A stretch of 64,000 nucleotides of DNA, taken from Neonectria sp. B-13. Lineage: Eukaryota; Ascomycota; Sordariomycetes; Hypocreales; Nectriaceae. Below, piece after piece: positions 44,666-52,695 of this stretch. Positions within the stretch are counted from its first letter, which is position 1. Every line of letters starts with the position of its first letter. Position numbers and translations under genes: made by a program. The DNA lies in NCBI GenBank assembly GCA_002682825.1, contig NOKP01000002.1, forward strand, positions 2,511,063-2,575,062, in the 5' to 3' direction. The notes beneath the pieces are model-generated. The model did not search any database. It saw only the letters and a list, made by a program, of their open reading frames with translations, and was not told the origin of the DNA.

Positions 44666-45481
44666 ATGTCGACACAACCTACGCCCGGCCTGGCCGTTGA
44701 CTTCTCCAGTCTCCCTACAAGTACACATCAAATACAACAACCCGTCCCTATCGAGGTCAACGGTGACCCCATCCCCCCCAAGCCTCACGACGTGGGCGGT
44801 TGCAACATTCCCCGACACAGATTTCTCACTCAGGCTGAGTGGCTGATCCTTGCTCACGGTGTTGGCGGCGTCAAAGATGCAGAGAACCAAGCCCCTCTGC
44901 ATCCAGTCAGCTGGTGGTGGCCGCCAAAGGGACTTCCGCGCGGTCTCTACAGGGATGTCGTCTATCAACGCACCAAGGCATTCTACATCTTCCATTTTTC
45001 AAGCATGGTGCGATGGGGTCTAATGATCATGCAACTCTTTCTCGGAGCCAGTCTCACAGGGCTCGGATCGTTCAGCCTTTCAAAAGGCACGTCCATCACC
45101 ATTCTCGGGGCTGCCAATACAATAATTGCGGGCATGCTGGCGTTCCTTCACAACAGTGGTTTGCCGGACCGATACGGATACGATAAGGCTGAGTTTGAGG
45201 ATGTCGAAGACCACATCAGGGAGATCCTCGACACTGCCATGGTCCCGGCGGACCACTCGATCGACCAGGCCCTTGCGGAGTGCTTCGACCTGTATCACCA
45301 CGCGAAGGCGACGGTCTTGGCCAACAAGCCTGTGACTTACACGAAGAGCAAGGGCCACCGGGCGGGAAGAGGCATCATCCCGACGGCCGCACCCGGATCG
45401 ATGATCCCGGCGTTGACGAGCAAGTTGCCAGGAACCAAGGACGAGGGCGGTGGGGGTTCGGGCACCGAGGGGGGAAAGTGA
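44666..45481 (+). CDS. fungal SLATT (SMODS and SLOG-associating two-TM) protein
   Basis: 271 residues from the ATG at 44666 (MSTQPTPGLAVDFSS). Residues 1-60 are polar and Pro-rich. Residues about 95-190 form the SLATT-fungal core: an amphipathic lead-in (YRDVVYQRTKAFYIFHFSS), TM1 about 117-135 (WGLMIMQLFLGASLTGLG), TM2 about 143-162 (ITILGAANTIIAGMLAFLH) and the conserved helix LPDRYGYDKAEFEDVEDHIR. The tail is Gly-rich. Bacterial SLATT proteins are predicted membrane effectors in nucleotide-signal conflict systems; the role of the fungal branch is unknown (family knowledge). An alternative start at 44408 would add a hydrophobic leader. No nucleotide-signal synthase is adjacent. Confidence 0.82.
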   Translation: MSTQPTPGLAVDFSSLPTSTHQIQQPVPIEVNGDPIPPKPHDVGGCNIPRHRFLTQAEWLILAHGVGGVKDAENQAPLHPVSWWWPPKGLPRGLYRDVVYQRTKAFYIFHFSSMVRWGLMIMQLFLGASLTGLGSFSLSKGTSITILGAANTIIAGMLAFLHNSGLPDRYGYDKAEFEDVEDHIREILDTAMVPADHSIDQALAECFDLYHHAKATVLANKPVTYTKSKGHRAGRGIIPTAAPGSMIPALTSKLPGTKDEGGGGSGTEGGK

Positions 45482-46482
45482 GGACTGGGATGTCATGCCG
45501 TCAGCCCTCTTACCAAAGTCGCAAATGTTGGGATTTTGGGTCCATTCCCAAAATCGACTTATTCCGCGTCGGCGTCCGCGCCCGCGCAGAGCAAGCGGAC
45601 TGCACTAGCTTGCTGACTAGAACTAGTAGGACTACCGGCAGATGTCGAGCCAGAGTCGGGCGCGTGTGGCGTGCAATAGCCACGCGGCTAATCCATCAAG
45701 TGGCAGCCCGCCAGCTCTAAACGGGCGAATATTGCTGTCAGCTCTGGCCTTAGCACAGGAGAACACGGCCATACCTAGCCCTAAGTACCTTAGTAGTTCA
45801 GGATGGACCAAAGTCCAATGAGAATGCACCCGTTCCTGAGGAGTCTTCTTCTTCTGATGCCAGACGTCGACTACCTACGTAAGGTACGCAAAGCCGGTGA
45901 CGGATGCGGCCTTGTACCTGCATATGATACCCACGGCCAGCCCAATGATATGACGCCAATCTTGCAATAAAGCGCGGGCCCCGGTCTGGGTTAAATTGCT
46001 CCTCCTCCATGATACCCCTCCTTTCCAAGGCCTTGCCCTCTTGATCCGTTATCCATGCTCATTGAAACCGGGGCTACCAGTTTCAAGACTTGGCTGAAGG
46101 ATGATGGACCCACCGCGCTCTCCATTTATATTAGTCCCAGGGACTAGATCTGCCACTGTCGCCGTGCCACAAATTGCATCCTTTGCGGCAATCCCTTCCA
46201 TGCTAATATGCCTGATGCCATGTCGGAGTAAGCTTTAAATCTCCCCTGCTGCCCGCCATGACGCCCAAGTACTACGTAAAGGCCCTCTCGTCTCTTGTTC
46301 CCGTCGTTGTACCATCTCTTTCTCTGTGCTCTTCTCAGTGCTCTCCCAGCCATGCCTGCAGGTCGCTGGTAACATCTGCCTCTGCCTCCCAGACCCCGTC
46401 TCTCTTACTCCAAGTCACTCCTTTACTCTCTGGATTGCCCAGTTCACCGCTTCGGTGACCTGGCTACTTTCATTTTCACACT
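45482..46482. other. intergenic region
   Basis: 1 kb between two plus-strand genes. Palindrome-like GTAC/TACCTA motifs occur at about 45784-45795 and 45867-45892. No gene was recognised; it holds the promoter of the GT31-like gene. Confidence 0.5.
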
Positions 46483-48057
46483 ATGGTCGTGCTCACCGGC
46501 CCACCGGCGCTTCCCTCCAAAGTCGTCCGCCTGTTGTTGTTCGTCATCGTCGTCGTCCTCTTCATCCACACCCAGCGCCTGTCCCAGTCCCAGGCGCGGA
46601 ACATCAAGATCGACTATGAGGATCTGGCGGCCGAGGGACCGCCAGCGGAGGAGCAGTATTTAAATCGTCTCAAGAAGCAGCATGGCCTCACGAATTACAC
46701 GGCCTGGTCTGCATGGAGGATCCGCACCCTGGAGCAGGCCTCTGAGTGGGCGTCCATGACGGACATCGACGCCGACTTTCACTCAAACGAGTTCAGTGTC
46801 GTTGATGTGGCGAACCCCAGTCGGCGGCAGTTGGTCGCGCAGAAGCAGCTGGATGTCCCTGTTCCGGGAAGTCCTCTCCCCGGGCAGGTCGACGCTTCGG
46901 ATTTCTTGTTCGCCATCTCGACCACCTACTCGCAGGTCATGGAGGGCGACTTCGCCATGGTCAAGAACTGGGCGCGATGGATGACGGGTGGAAACCGCTA
47001 TGGAAACGGTGCGACTTTTGTGCTCATCCTGGATCAGTCTCCGGACCACCAGGTCAAGGAGATCAGCGAGATCCTCAAGTTCCAAGGAATCGACGCCTAC
47101 GTGACCACTTCGACAACGCCCATGTCTGTGGCCCAGAAGTACGTCGGCATGATCCAGGTCATCAAGGAGTTTGGCGGCACGCTGGCGCAGAAGGGCCAGC
47201 ACAAGAAGTGGTACGGCATCCTCGACGACAAGATCTTCTTGCCCAACCTGTCCTACCTCCAGCAGCGCCTCTTCGCCTACAACTCCGACGAGGCGCTCTA
47301 CGTCGGCCTACCGAGCGAGCGGTCAGACTGGGCCATCGGCGAAGGCTTCGTCACCACGTACGGCGGAGGCGCTGTGTTCCTCACGCGATCCGCCGTGTCG
47401 CGCATCCCCGAGCTGCCCTGCTTTCAGGGAAGACCCAACGGGGGGTCGGACGAGAGCCGGTGGGACAGCCTCTTGCAGGACTGCCTGTCGCATCACACCG
47501 ATATGACGATGCGCGTGCTCCCGAGCTTCTACTCGCCCAACGATAACGACGACTATGCGTCGCGGACCGACAGCTACGAGACGGGCATCCAGCCCCTGAC
47601 GCTGCACCAGTACGAGGAGCGACACCAGCTCAACCCCAGCGTCGCGCACCTGGTGACGGACGTGTGCGGCGAGGCGTGCTTCCTGCAGCGGTACCGCTTC
47701 CGCGACAACTGGGTGCTGGTCAACGGGTACACCATCACCGAGTACCCAGACGGCATGAATGTGGCCGACATGCCGGTGTCGGTGGCCGGGCGCGCGACCG
47801 ACCTGGGTCGCAAGTCCGTCATCGGCCCCGTGCAAGTCGACGAGGACGCCATAAAGCGCAAGATGCTCTTCTGGACGGGGCGGCGCAACGTGTGGCGGCT
47901 GCTGGACTCGGTCCGGGGCAACAACGGGGACGTTTGGCAGGCGTACGTGAAGCGCGGCAGCGCCGTGGACACGCCGTCGTTCAAGCGCACCGAGGATGAA
48001 ATTATGGATAGCGTGATTGTTCTGATCTGGGAAACGGCCGTATCTGAGAAGCAATGA
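46483..48057 (+). CDS. type II membrane glycosyltransferase, GT31/Fringe-like
   Basis: An intronless 524-residue protein. Residues about 14-32 are a signal anchor (VVRLLLFVIVVVLFIHT) after a short basic cytosolic tail, the layout of Golgi type II enzymes. The lumenal part reads FLFAISTTYSQVMEGDFAMVKNWARWM, then KWYGILDDKIFLPNLSYLQQRL, where LDDK-x-F occupies the DxD metal/nucleotide-sugar position of the Fringe/GT31 fold. It continues with YGGGAVFLTRSAVSRIPE and CGEACFLQRYRF. The family transfers beta-linked sugars (family knowledge); donor and acceptor cannot be told. Only one Asp-Asp pair is present in the metal motif, which is common in the fungal branch. It converges with the GNAT gene, 175 bp between stops. 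Confidence 0.82.
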   Translation: MVVLTGPPALPSKVVRLLLFVIVVVLFIHTQRLSQSQARNIKIDYEDLAAEGPPAEEQYLNRLKKQHGLTNYTAWSAWRIRTLEQASEWASMTDIDADFHSNEFSVVDVANPSRRQLVAQKQLDVPVPGSPLPGQVDASDFLFAISTTYSQVMEGDFAMVKNWARWMTGGNRYGNGATFVLILDQSPDHQVKEISEILKFQGIDAYVTTSTTPMSVAQKYVGMIQVIKEFGGTLAQKGQHKKWYGILDDKIFLPNLSYLQQRLFAYNSDEALYVGLPSERSDWAIGEGFVTTYGGGAVFLTRSAVSRIPELPCFQGRPNGGSDESRWDSLLQDCLSHHTDMTMRVLPSFYSPNDNDDYASRTDSYETGIQPLTLHQYEERHQLNPSVAHLVTDVCGEACFLQRYRFRDNWVLVNGYTITEYPDGMNVADMPVSVAGRATDLGRKSVIGPVQVDEDAIKRKMLFWTGRRNVWRLLDSVRGNNGDVWQAYVKRGSAVDTPSFKRTEDEIMDSVIVLIWETAVSEKQ

Positions 48058-48232
48058 TTTGTTTCTGCTCTGTTCTTTCTTGTTGCTTTTTTCTACTTTT
48101 CTCGGTATATACTTCATTCTAGGGAGACTCAAGGGGGAGTCGCGGCGTTGTGGATAGCTTCGTTTTGAATGTCGGAGTTGGTTTGGCGAGCCGGCCTAGG
48201 TAGCGTGATGCTGATAGACGACGACAAGATAC

Positions 48233-48889
48233 TCAGTTCTTTATCCAATCCTCTTTCCTCAACTCCCAGTACAGCTCTGTCTTGCCCTCCATCTCTGACT
48301 CTCTCGTCACGCTTTTCCCGTTCAGTCCCAGCTTGTCGTTGATAAGCTTGATCGCCGGCTCGTTGTCAGTAAGGGTGGTGATAGTAACAAGGTCGAGCTG
48401 CAGCCCGCCCTGCGCAACAGGTGCAAAGCCCCAGTCCATGGCCAGTTTCATCGCCTCGGTCGCGTAGCCCTTGCCCCTATAGTCGGCGTCGATCAGTGCG
48501 CCGACATCACCAGCCCGGAGCGTGTCCCCGTTGCGCTCCAGTTGCTTGATGGCGCCGTACCCGCCCAGGCCGATCACCGCTCCTCCAGGCTGTTCATCCG
48601 ACGTGAGCACCACCGCGAGGTTGACGCGGCCAGGGCCGGCCACCACTTTTCCGTGGGAGGTGTTGTAGACGGTTGGCTCAGAGGCCGACTCTCGCATGCG
48701 GGCAATGATAGTCTGCGCGGTGGGGATTTCCATGGGCTTGATGTTCGGGTCGGAAGCATTGCGGGGGTCTGAGAGCAGACGGGAGAAAGCAGGGGCGTCC
48801 TTGAACTCGAGGTTTCGGAGAGATATGGGGAGATTTTTTGACTCGAGGAGAGTGTCAAGGTGGAACAGGTTCCGGGTTTCCAAAGTCAT
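48233..48889 (-). CDS. GNAT-family N-acetyltransferase (RimJ/RimL-like)
   Basis: A single exon of 218 residues. The N-terminal LRNLEFKDAPAFSRLLSDPRNA is the RimJ/RimL-type start of the acetyltransferase fold. GAVIGLGGYGAIKQ is the beta-4 region. ALIDADYRGKGYATEAMKLAMDWGF (about residues 130-154) carries the acetyl-CoA-binding R/Q-x-x-G-x-G/A signature, here YRGKGYA, and LDLVTITTLTDNEPAIKLINDKLGLN completes the fold. Such enzymes acetylate protein N termini or small amines; the substrate is not predictable. No targeting signal was seen. Confidence 0.88.
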   Translation of the reverse strand: MTLETRNLFHLDTLLESKNLPISLRNLEFKDAPAFSRLLSDPRNASDPNIKPMEIPTAQTIIARMRESASEPTVYNTSHGKVVAGPGRVNLAVVLTSDEQPGGAVIGLGGYGAIKQLERNGDTLRAGDVGALIDADYRGKGYATEAMKLAMDWGFAPVAQGGLQLDLVTITTLTDNEPAIKLINDKLGLNGKSVTRESEMEGKTELYWELRKEDWIKN

Positions 48890-49310
48890 GGCGGCGGTTG
48901 AATGATAACAAGCAAGAGAGGTGGGTGGGTGGATGGGTTGGTATATTGGCAGGCAACTTTTTTACAATTGTCGTAAGTGAGAGCCTTTCGTTTTTGAGCG
49001 AGTTGAACCGGCGACCAGCTTCAGTAATCCAAGGGCCCACCAGTAGTTCTTGCGTCCAACAATACGAGGGGACCGTGGGATAATGATGGAGAAGATCAAC
49101 GTAATGCGTAATCGCGTCCCCTGCAAGACGAATGAGTCAACGGGGGTTATCTTAGCTTCCTAGTTGGGAGTACCGGCAACCCCACGGCATATCGGCAACG
49201 TCTGGTAGTGTCGAAACATTCCGGCGTCTTAGTTCTATTCGTTGAGTAGTCTTGATCACGATACATCCATCATTGCTGCTAAGGCTCCATTCGGTTTGAT
49301 CTCCTCCTCC
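48890..49310. other. intergenic, GNAT 5' / SPO7 3'
   Basis: 421 bp between tandem minus-strand genes, expected to hold the SPO7 3' UTR and the GNAT promoter. No element was recognised. Confidence 0.5.
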
Positions 49311-50681
49311 TCACCCCTCTCTCTCTCTGGAGCTGACGCTGGACCCTGAATACCGTTGTTCCCTGCTCAAAGCCTCTGCTGTAGAGCTCCTCTCTCGAGC
49401 TAAAGGAGACGGAGCCTCTTTAGAGCTAACGCTAGATCCTGAGTACCGTTGCTCTCGGTTCACAGCCTCTGCCGTGGAACTCCTGTCTCGAGCCAAGGGA
49501 GATGGAATTTCGGGAGTAACAGACCGCGATTCATTGACAGGTCGCTTCGGCTTGGCATTCGTTGGAGGCTTTTTCCGACGACCGGAGACTGAGCCGCTGC
49601 TGGGCCTGCGATTGACCTGCAGGTCCTCGCCATCAACTGTCGGGGTTTGGCTCCTGGTCGAGCTCATGGATGCCCTGCGGACACTGCTGCCTCGGCGTCT
49701 GCGCTCTTTCTCAACTACAAGATGCCGCTGAGGATGAACACTCTTCTCCAGGTCGGGCCGTCGATGTTGGTGTTGGGGGTTTCGCCACGGGAGCCACCAA
49801 AACCACCCATACTGCTGCTTGGCAAGCTCGCGATCTCGCTCCTTGACCTTCTGGCGCAGAAGGGCACGGCGTTCATTCTCCTTCTCCCAGTATTCGGTAC
49901 GATAGAGCTCCCAGTTTTCTCTAAAGTTTGCGGAGAAGGGCTTGGCTAGGAGGAGTAGCTTGACGTAGTCACCTCCAGGCGCTAGATCCTCTTCGTGACC
50001 AGCTTGTTCCTCATCGTCATGGGGTAATACCAGAGTGGGGTGGCTATCGTTGGTGAGTTGGAGCTCCTTCTCGACATCGCGCATGAGACTCGGCTCGACA
50101 TATCGGTAGGATGAACTGGCGGTGTGCGAGAAGAGACCGTATGTTAGAAAGAAACCGGCGGTCGAGAGCGCTTCAGACCACAGAGGTCGCCGTATTATGA
50201 CGAGCTTGCAGTTGAAGCCTCGCAATCCTCTGTTGGAGATGGCAAACCAGCGTCGTGGCCATCGAATGCCACGGTCCCAGATGCCGGTTGCCCAGACAAG
50301 CACGGCGGTTATGATGCCGCCCATGAGACACACCTTCTCAGCACCCTCTACGGCCCAGTAGATGGAGCCACCGACGCCCATTCCGTCCTCTCGGGGAGCC
50401 AGGAAGAGCGCATAGCCGAAGAGGGTGATCCAGAGTGTGAGGAGAGTGAGGAAGAAGGTATGGTGACGTTTCCTCGCCCGCAACTCGAGGAATTGGGCTC
50501 GTAGGGACGCTTCGAGGATGAGGAGGTTCAGGTAGATCATGGAGGGGGAGCTCGGGGCGTGGTTGAGGGGGTCGCCGTGTTTGCCGGAGGGGGTGACGAT
50601 GGGGCTTGTGCCAGCGGCATCCCTGGCGCCCTGGGACGGGACGGAGGCGCCCTTGACGATGGAGTCGAGGTCGTCGGCCAT
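49311..50681 (-). CDS. SPO7: Spo7-like regulatory subunit of the Nem1-Spo7 phosphatase
   Basis: A single exon of 456 residues. The Spo7 core is YLNLLILEASLRAQFLELRARKRHHTFF (about 50-77) followed by TM1 (about 76-94, FFLTLLTLWITLFGYALFL) and TM2 (about 116-135, KVCLMGGIITAVLVWATGIW). The cytosolic part then carries RGIRWPRRWFAISNRGLRGFNCKLVI and NWELYRTEYWEKENERRALLRQ. Spo7 holds Nem1 at the nuclear envelope/ER to dephosphorylate the lipin Pah1 (family knowledge). The C-terminal 120 residues are disordered and Arg/Ser-rich, ending in two near-identical copies of an SPLAR-x-RSSTAEA-x-x-REQRYSGSSVSS unit. Yeast Spo7 is much shorter, so the tail is a filamentous-fungal extension. Confidence 0.9.
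   Translation of the reverse strand: MADDLDSIVKGASVPSQGARDAAGTSPIVTPSGKHGDPLNHAPSSPSMIYLNLLILEASLRAQFLELRARKRHHTFFLTLLTLWITLFGYALFLAPREDGMGVGGSIYWAVEGAEKVCLMGGIITAVLVWATGIWDRGIRWPRRWFAISNRGLRGFNCKLVIIRRPLWSEALSTAGFFLTYGLFSHTASSSYRYVEPSLMRDVEKELQLTNDSHPTLVLPHDDEEQAGHEEDLAPGGDYVKLLLLAKPFSANFRENWELYRTEYWEKENERRALLRQKVKERDRELAKQQYGWFWWLPWRNPQHQHRRPDLEKSVHPQRHLVVEKERRRRGSSVRRASMSSTRSQTPTVDGEDLQVNRRPSSGSVSGRRKKPPTNAKPKRPVNESRSVTPEIPSPLARDRSSTAEAVNREQRYSGSSVSSKEAPSPLARERSSTAEALSREQRYSGSSVSSREREG
49320..49500 (-). repeat. tandem duplication in the SPO7 tail
   Basis: Two copies of a unit of about 31 codons encode SPLAR-x-RSSTAEA-x-x-REQRYSGSS-type sequence with few changes, at the 3' end of the coding region. 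It is visible at both DNA and protein level. Confidence 0.85.
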
Positions 50682-52438
50682 GTTGCGAAGAGATTCGGGG
50701 AGTTGTGGGGTCGGGGGGTCGGTCGGACCCCAAGAGGCTGAACGTCAGCCGGTCAGGGAGAGCGTGTGGCCATGCAGCCGCGGAGGAGACGTCGGGCCAA
50801 GCAAGCAAGCGTGGGCGGTGACAGTGGCAGTGATAGCGAGGGGTATCTCGTCGAGTGGGAGGGGGACAGCGGGGAGAGAAGAGGCTTGTGGTAGCGCAAA
50901 ACGCGGGCCAGCTTCGCAACTATCGTGGGTCGTGGCTGGTGGGTCGTGGTTGTGGTGGTTGTGGTGTGCCTTTTTTTCAGGTTGGTCTTTAGCACCGGCC
51001 GGCGTGGAACGTCATCACATGGGAGGAGAGCGCTTGACTCGGGCCCTGGTCTCTGAGAATGGTGAGTTTGAGTGCGGACTCTCGGCACCTGACATGGAAC
51101 GGCGTAGGTCCGAGCGTCATTTGCAGCGAATTCTCTCAACACGTTGGGGATTGTCGCTCGAAGGACCTGACGTTATTCTGTTCTAGCAACTCCCTAATTA
51201 ATCCCTGTGAGCCTCCATGTTGTCTTTGCTGCCGGAGCCTGCAATTGACACCTGAGGTTGAGGTGAGTTGCACATCAGTCGTCAGTCGCGCAGATCCTTG
51301 GGTGAATCTCTCCATTTCAGGAACCGAAGTGCAGAGCAGACACAACGGCTGGCGTCGCGTTGGCAGCGATGCACTCTCAACGATTACTCAAATGTGGACA
51401 ACCTGCACATTCTGTCGTCATTTTCATTCTTTTTCCAAGACATTTTCAACCCCTTTGACCGGTAGTTTCTGTACGGGGGACGCGCTGCTCACCGAGTTTT
51501 TGCATCTCGCTTCATTGTTGTATTCCCCGCCTCTCAGTTACCGGCGAAGAAGACAGCAGACATTGCTCTTCAAGATTCGATCTGCGTGATGTTGAAATAC
51601 CCTCCAGAATTATATGAGGAACCGGGCTTGGATCGCATAGACTCAAATGGTGTTACTTAAAGGGCTAAGCCCTGCAGAGAACGGCGCTGTCGCTGTCTTG
51701 TCTAAATGGACGCCTGGCTCCCATTGGGAACACCCTCAACGGATGGCGTTGCCTTGCGAGTGCTCGATTTTGGCGTTGAGAGCCAACGAATGAGTAGATC
51801 AGCACTTAACAAATGATACTACTACATGCCTTCCTGCTCGTGTCCAAGCACGAAGGGCTCTTTACTTTCTTCTTCTTTTTTCTTTGTCTTTTTCTTTTTC
51901 TTTCCAATGAGACGACGGTTTCTCAAACCTCGTTCAAGTTTGCAAATCATGCATCAGTGTAAGTGGCTAAAACACTTTCACTAATAAGTGGTCATGAAAG
52001 TGTTACAGTTAACGTAAAATCTCCAACAATTATCACCTTCCGGTGGTCATGCTCTCGGTCCGAACCACTCATCAAGGACGGCATCACTGTGCCTTCTCGA
52101 GTGCCAGTTATCAAGTGGGCGGTTGCACTGGCTTTTCCTGTCGCAAAACCGAGATAAGCCATTCCGAGATCAAGGTAGATTCTATAACGAGCAGTGGAAT
52201 AATCATCAGCGGACAAATTTTAACCAGATTTCTAGAGCAAGCTCACAAGGTCAAAGGACATCTCCACCACTTCTACTTGCATACCCATGAGTAGGCATCT
52301 ACCAAAATTCCGAGCAGGGAGAGACGGTCTCAACGGGCGCAGAACAAAGCAATATGCGTGGAATGAAGGGAGCGACGGAGAGCGGTCCGGCCAATCATAA
52401 ACCATGAAAATACCCCAGAAAATTGACTAGGAAAATAG

Positions 52439-52445
52439 TGAGTCA
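52439..52445. promoter_or_regulatory. Gcn4/CPC1-type site (TGAGTCA), distal
   Basis: Perfect match to the TGA(C/G)TCA bZIP site of general amino-acid control, 251 bp before the ARG1 start codon. By chance such a 7-mer occurs about once per 8 kb. Confidence 0.5.
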
Positions 52446-52551
52446 GTTGGGGTGCAAGGGCGAACCTGCGATACCGGTAGGTCTGTCGTTTTTTGCACGT
52501 AAAAGTCAACAGCAAGGTCACTTCTCAATAAAAGAGTTTTTTAAGTGGGAA

Positions 52552-52558
52552 TGACTCA
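52552..52558. promoter_or_regulatory. Gcn4/CPC1-type site (TGACTCA), proximal
   Basis: Second perfect TGASTCA site, 138 bp before the ARG1 start and 20 bp upstream of the TATA box. This position is typical of a functional activator site. Confidence 0.6.
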
Positions 52559-52577
52559 CGGATGAAAGGGCTGGACT

Positions 52578-52586
52578 TATATAAAA
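52578..52586 (+). promoter_or_regulatory. TATA box of ARG1
   Basis: TATATAAAA, 110 bp before the start codon. The leader between it and the ATG contains no upstream ATG, so no arginine-attenuator-type uORF is present. Confidence 0.7.
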
Positions 52587-52695
52587 AGATCTTGCCGGTC
52601 ACTTATTTCGAGGTTTTCCATCCTTAACCCAGTATCCTCTGAACAAGTCATCCAATCCACCTACAAGTTCCAAAATCAATTCGAAACCGCCATCA

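Larger units (their letters stand above)
50682..52695. promoter_or_regulatory. divergent intergenic region, SPO7 / ARG1
   Basis: 2.0 kb. The SPO7-proximal part has a TGGTGG-rich stretch at 50935-50970. A long T/C tract (TTTCTTCTTC type) lies at about 51867-51905. The ARG1-proximal 260 bp hold two TGASTCA sites and a TATA box, listed separately. No gene was supported. Confidence 0.6.

Noticed and set aside
50935..50970. telomere-like TGGTGG stretch
   Set aside because: Irregular G/T-rich sequence, not TTAGGG; it lies inside the divergent SPO7/ARG1 spacer.
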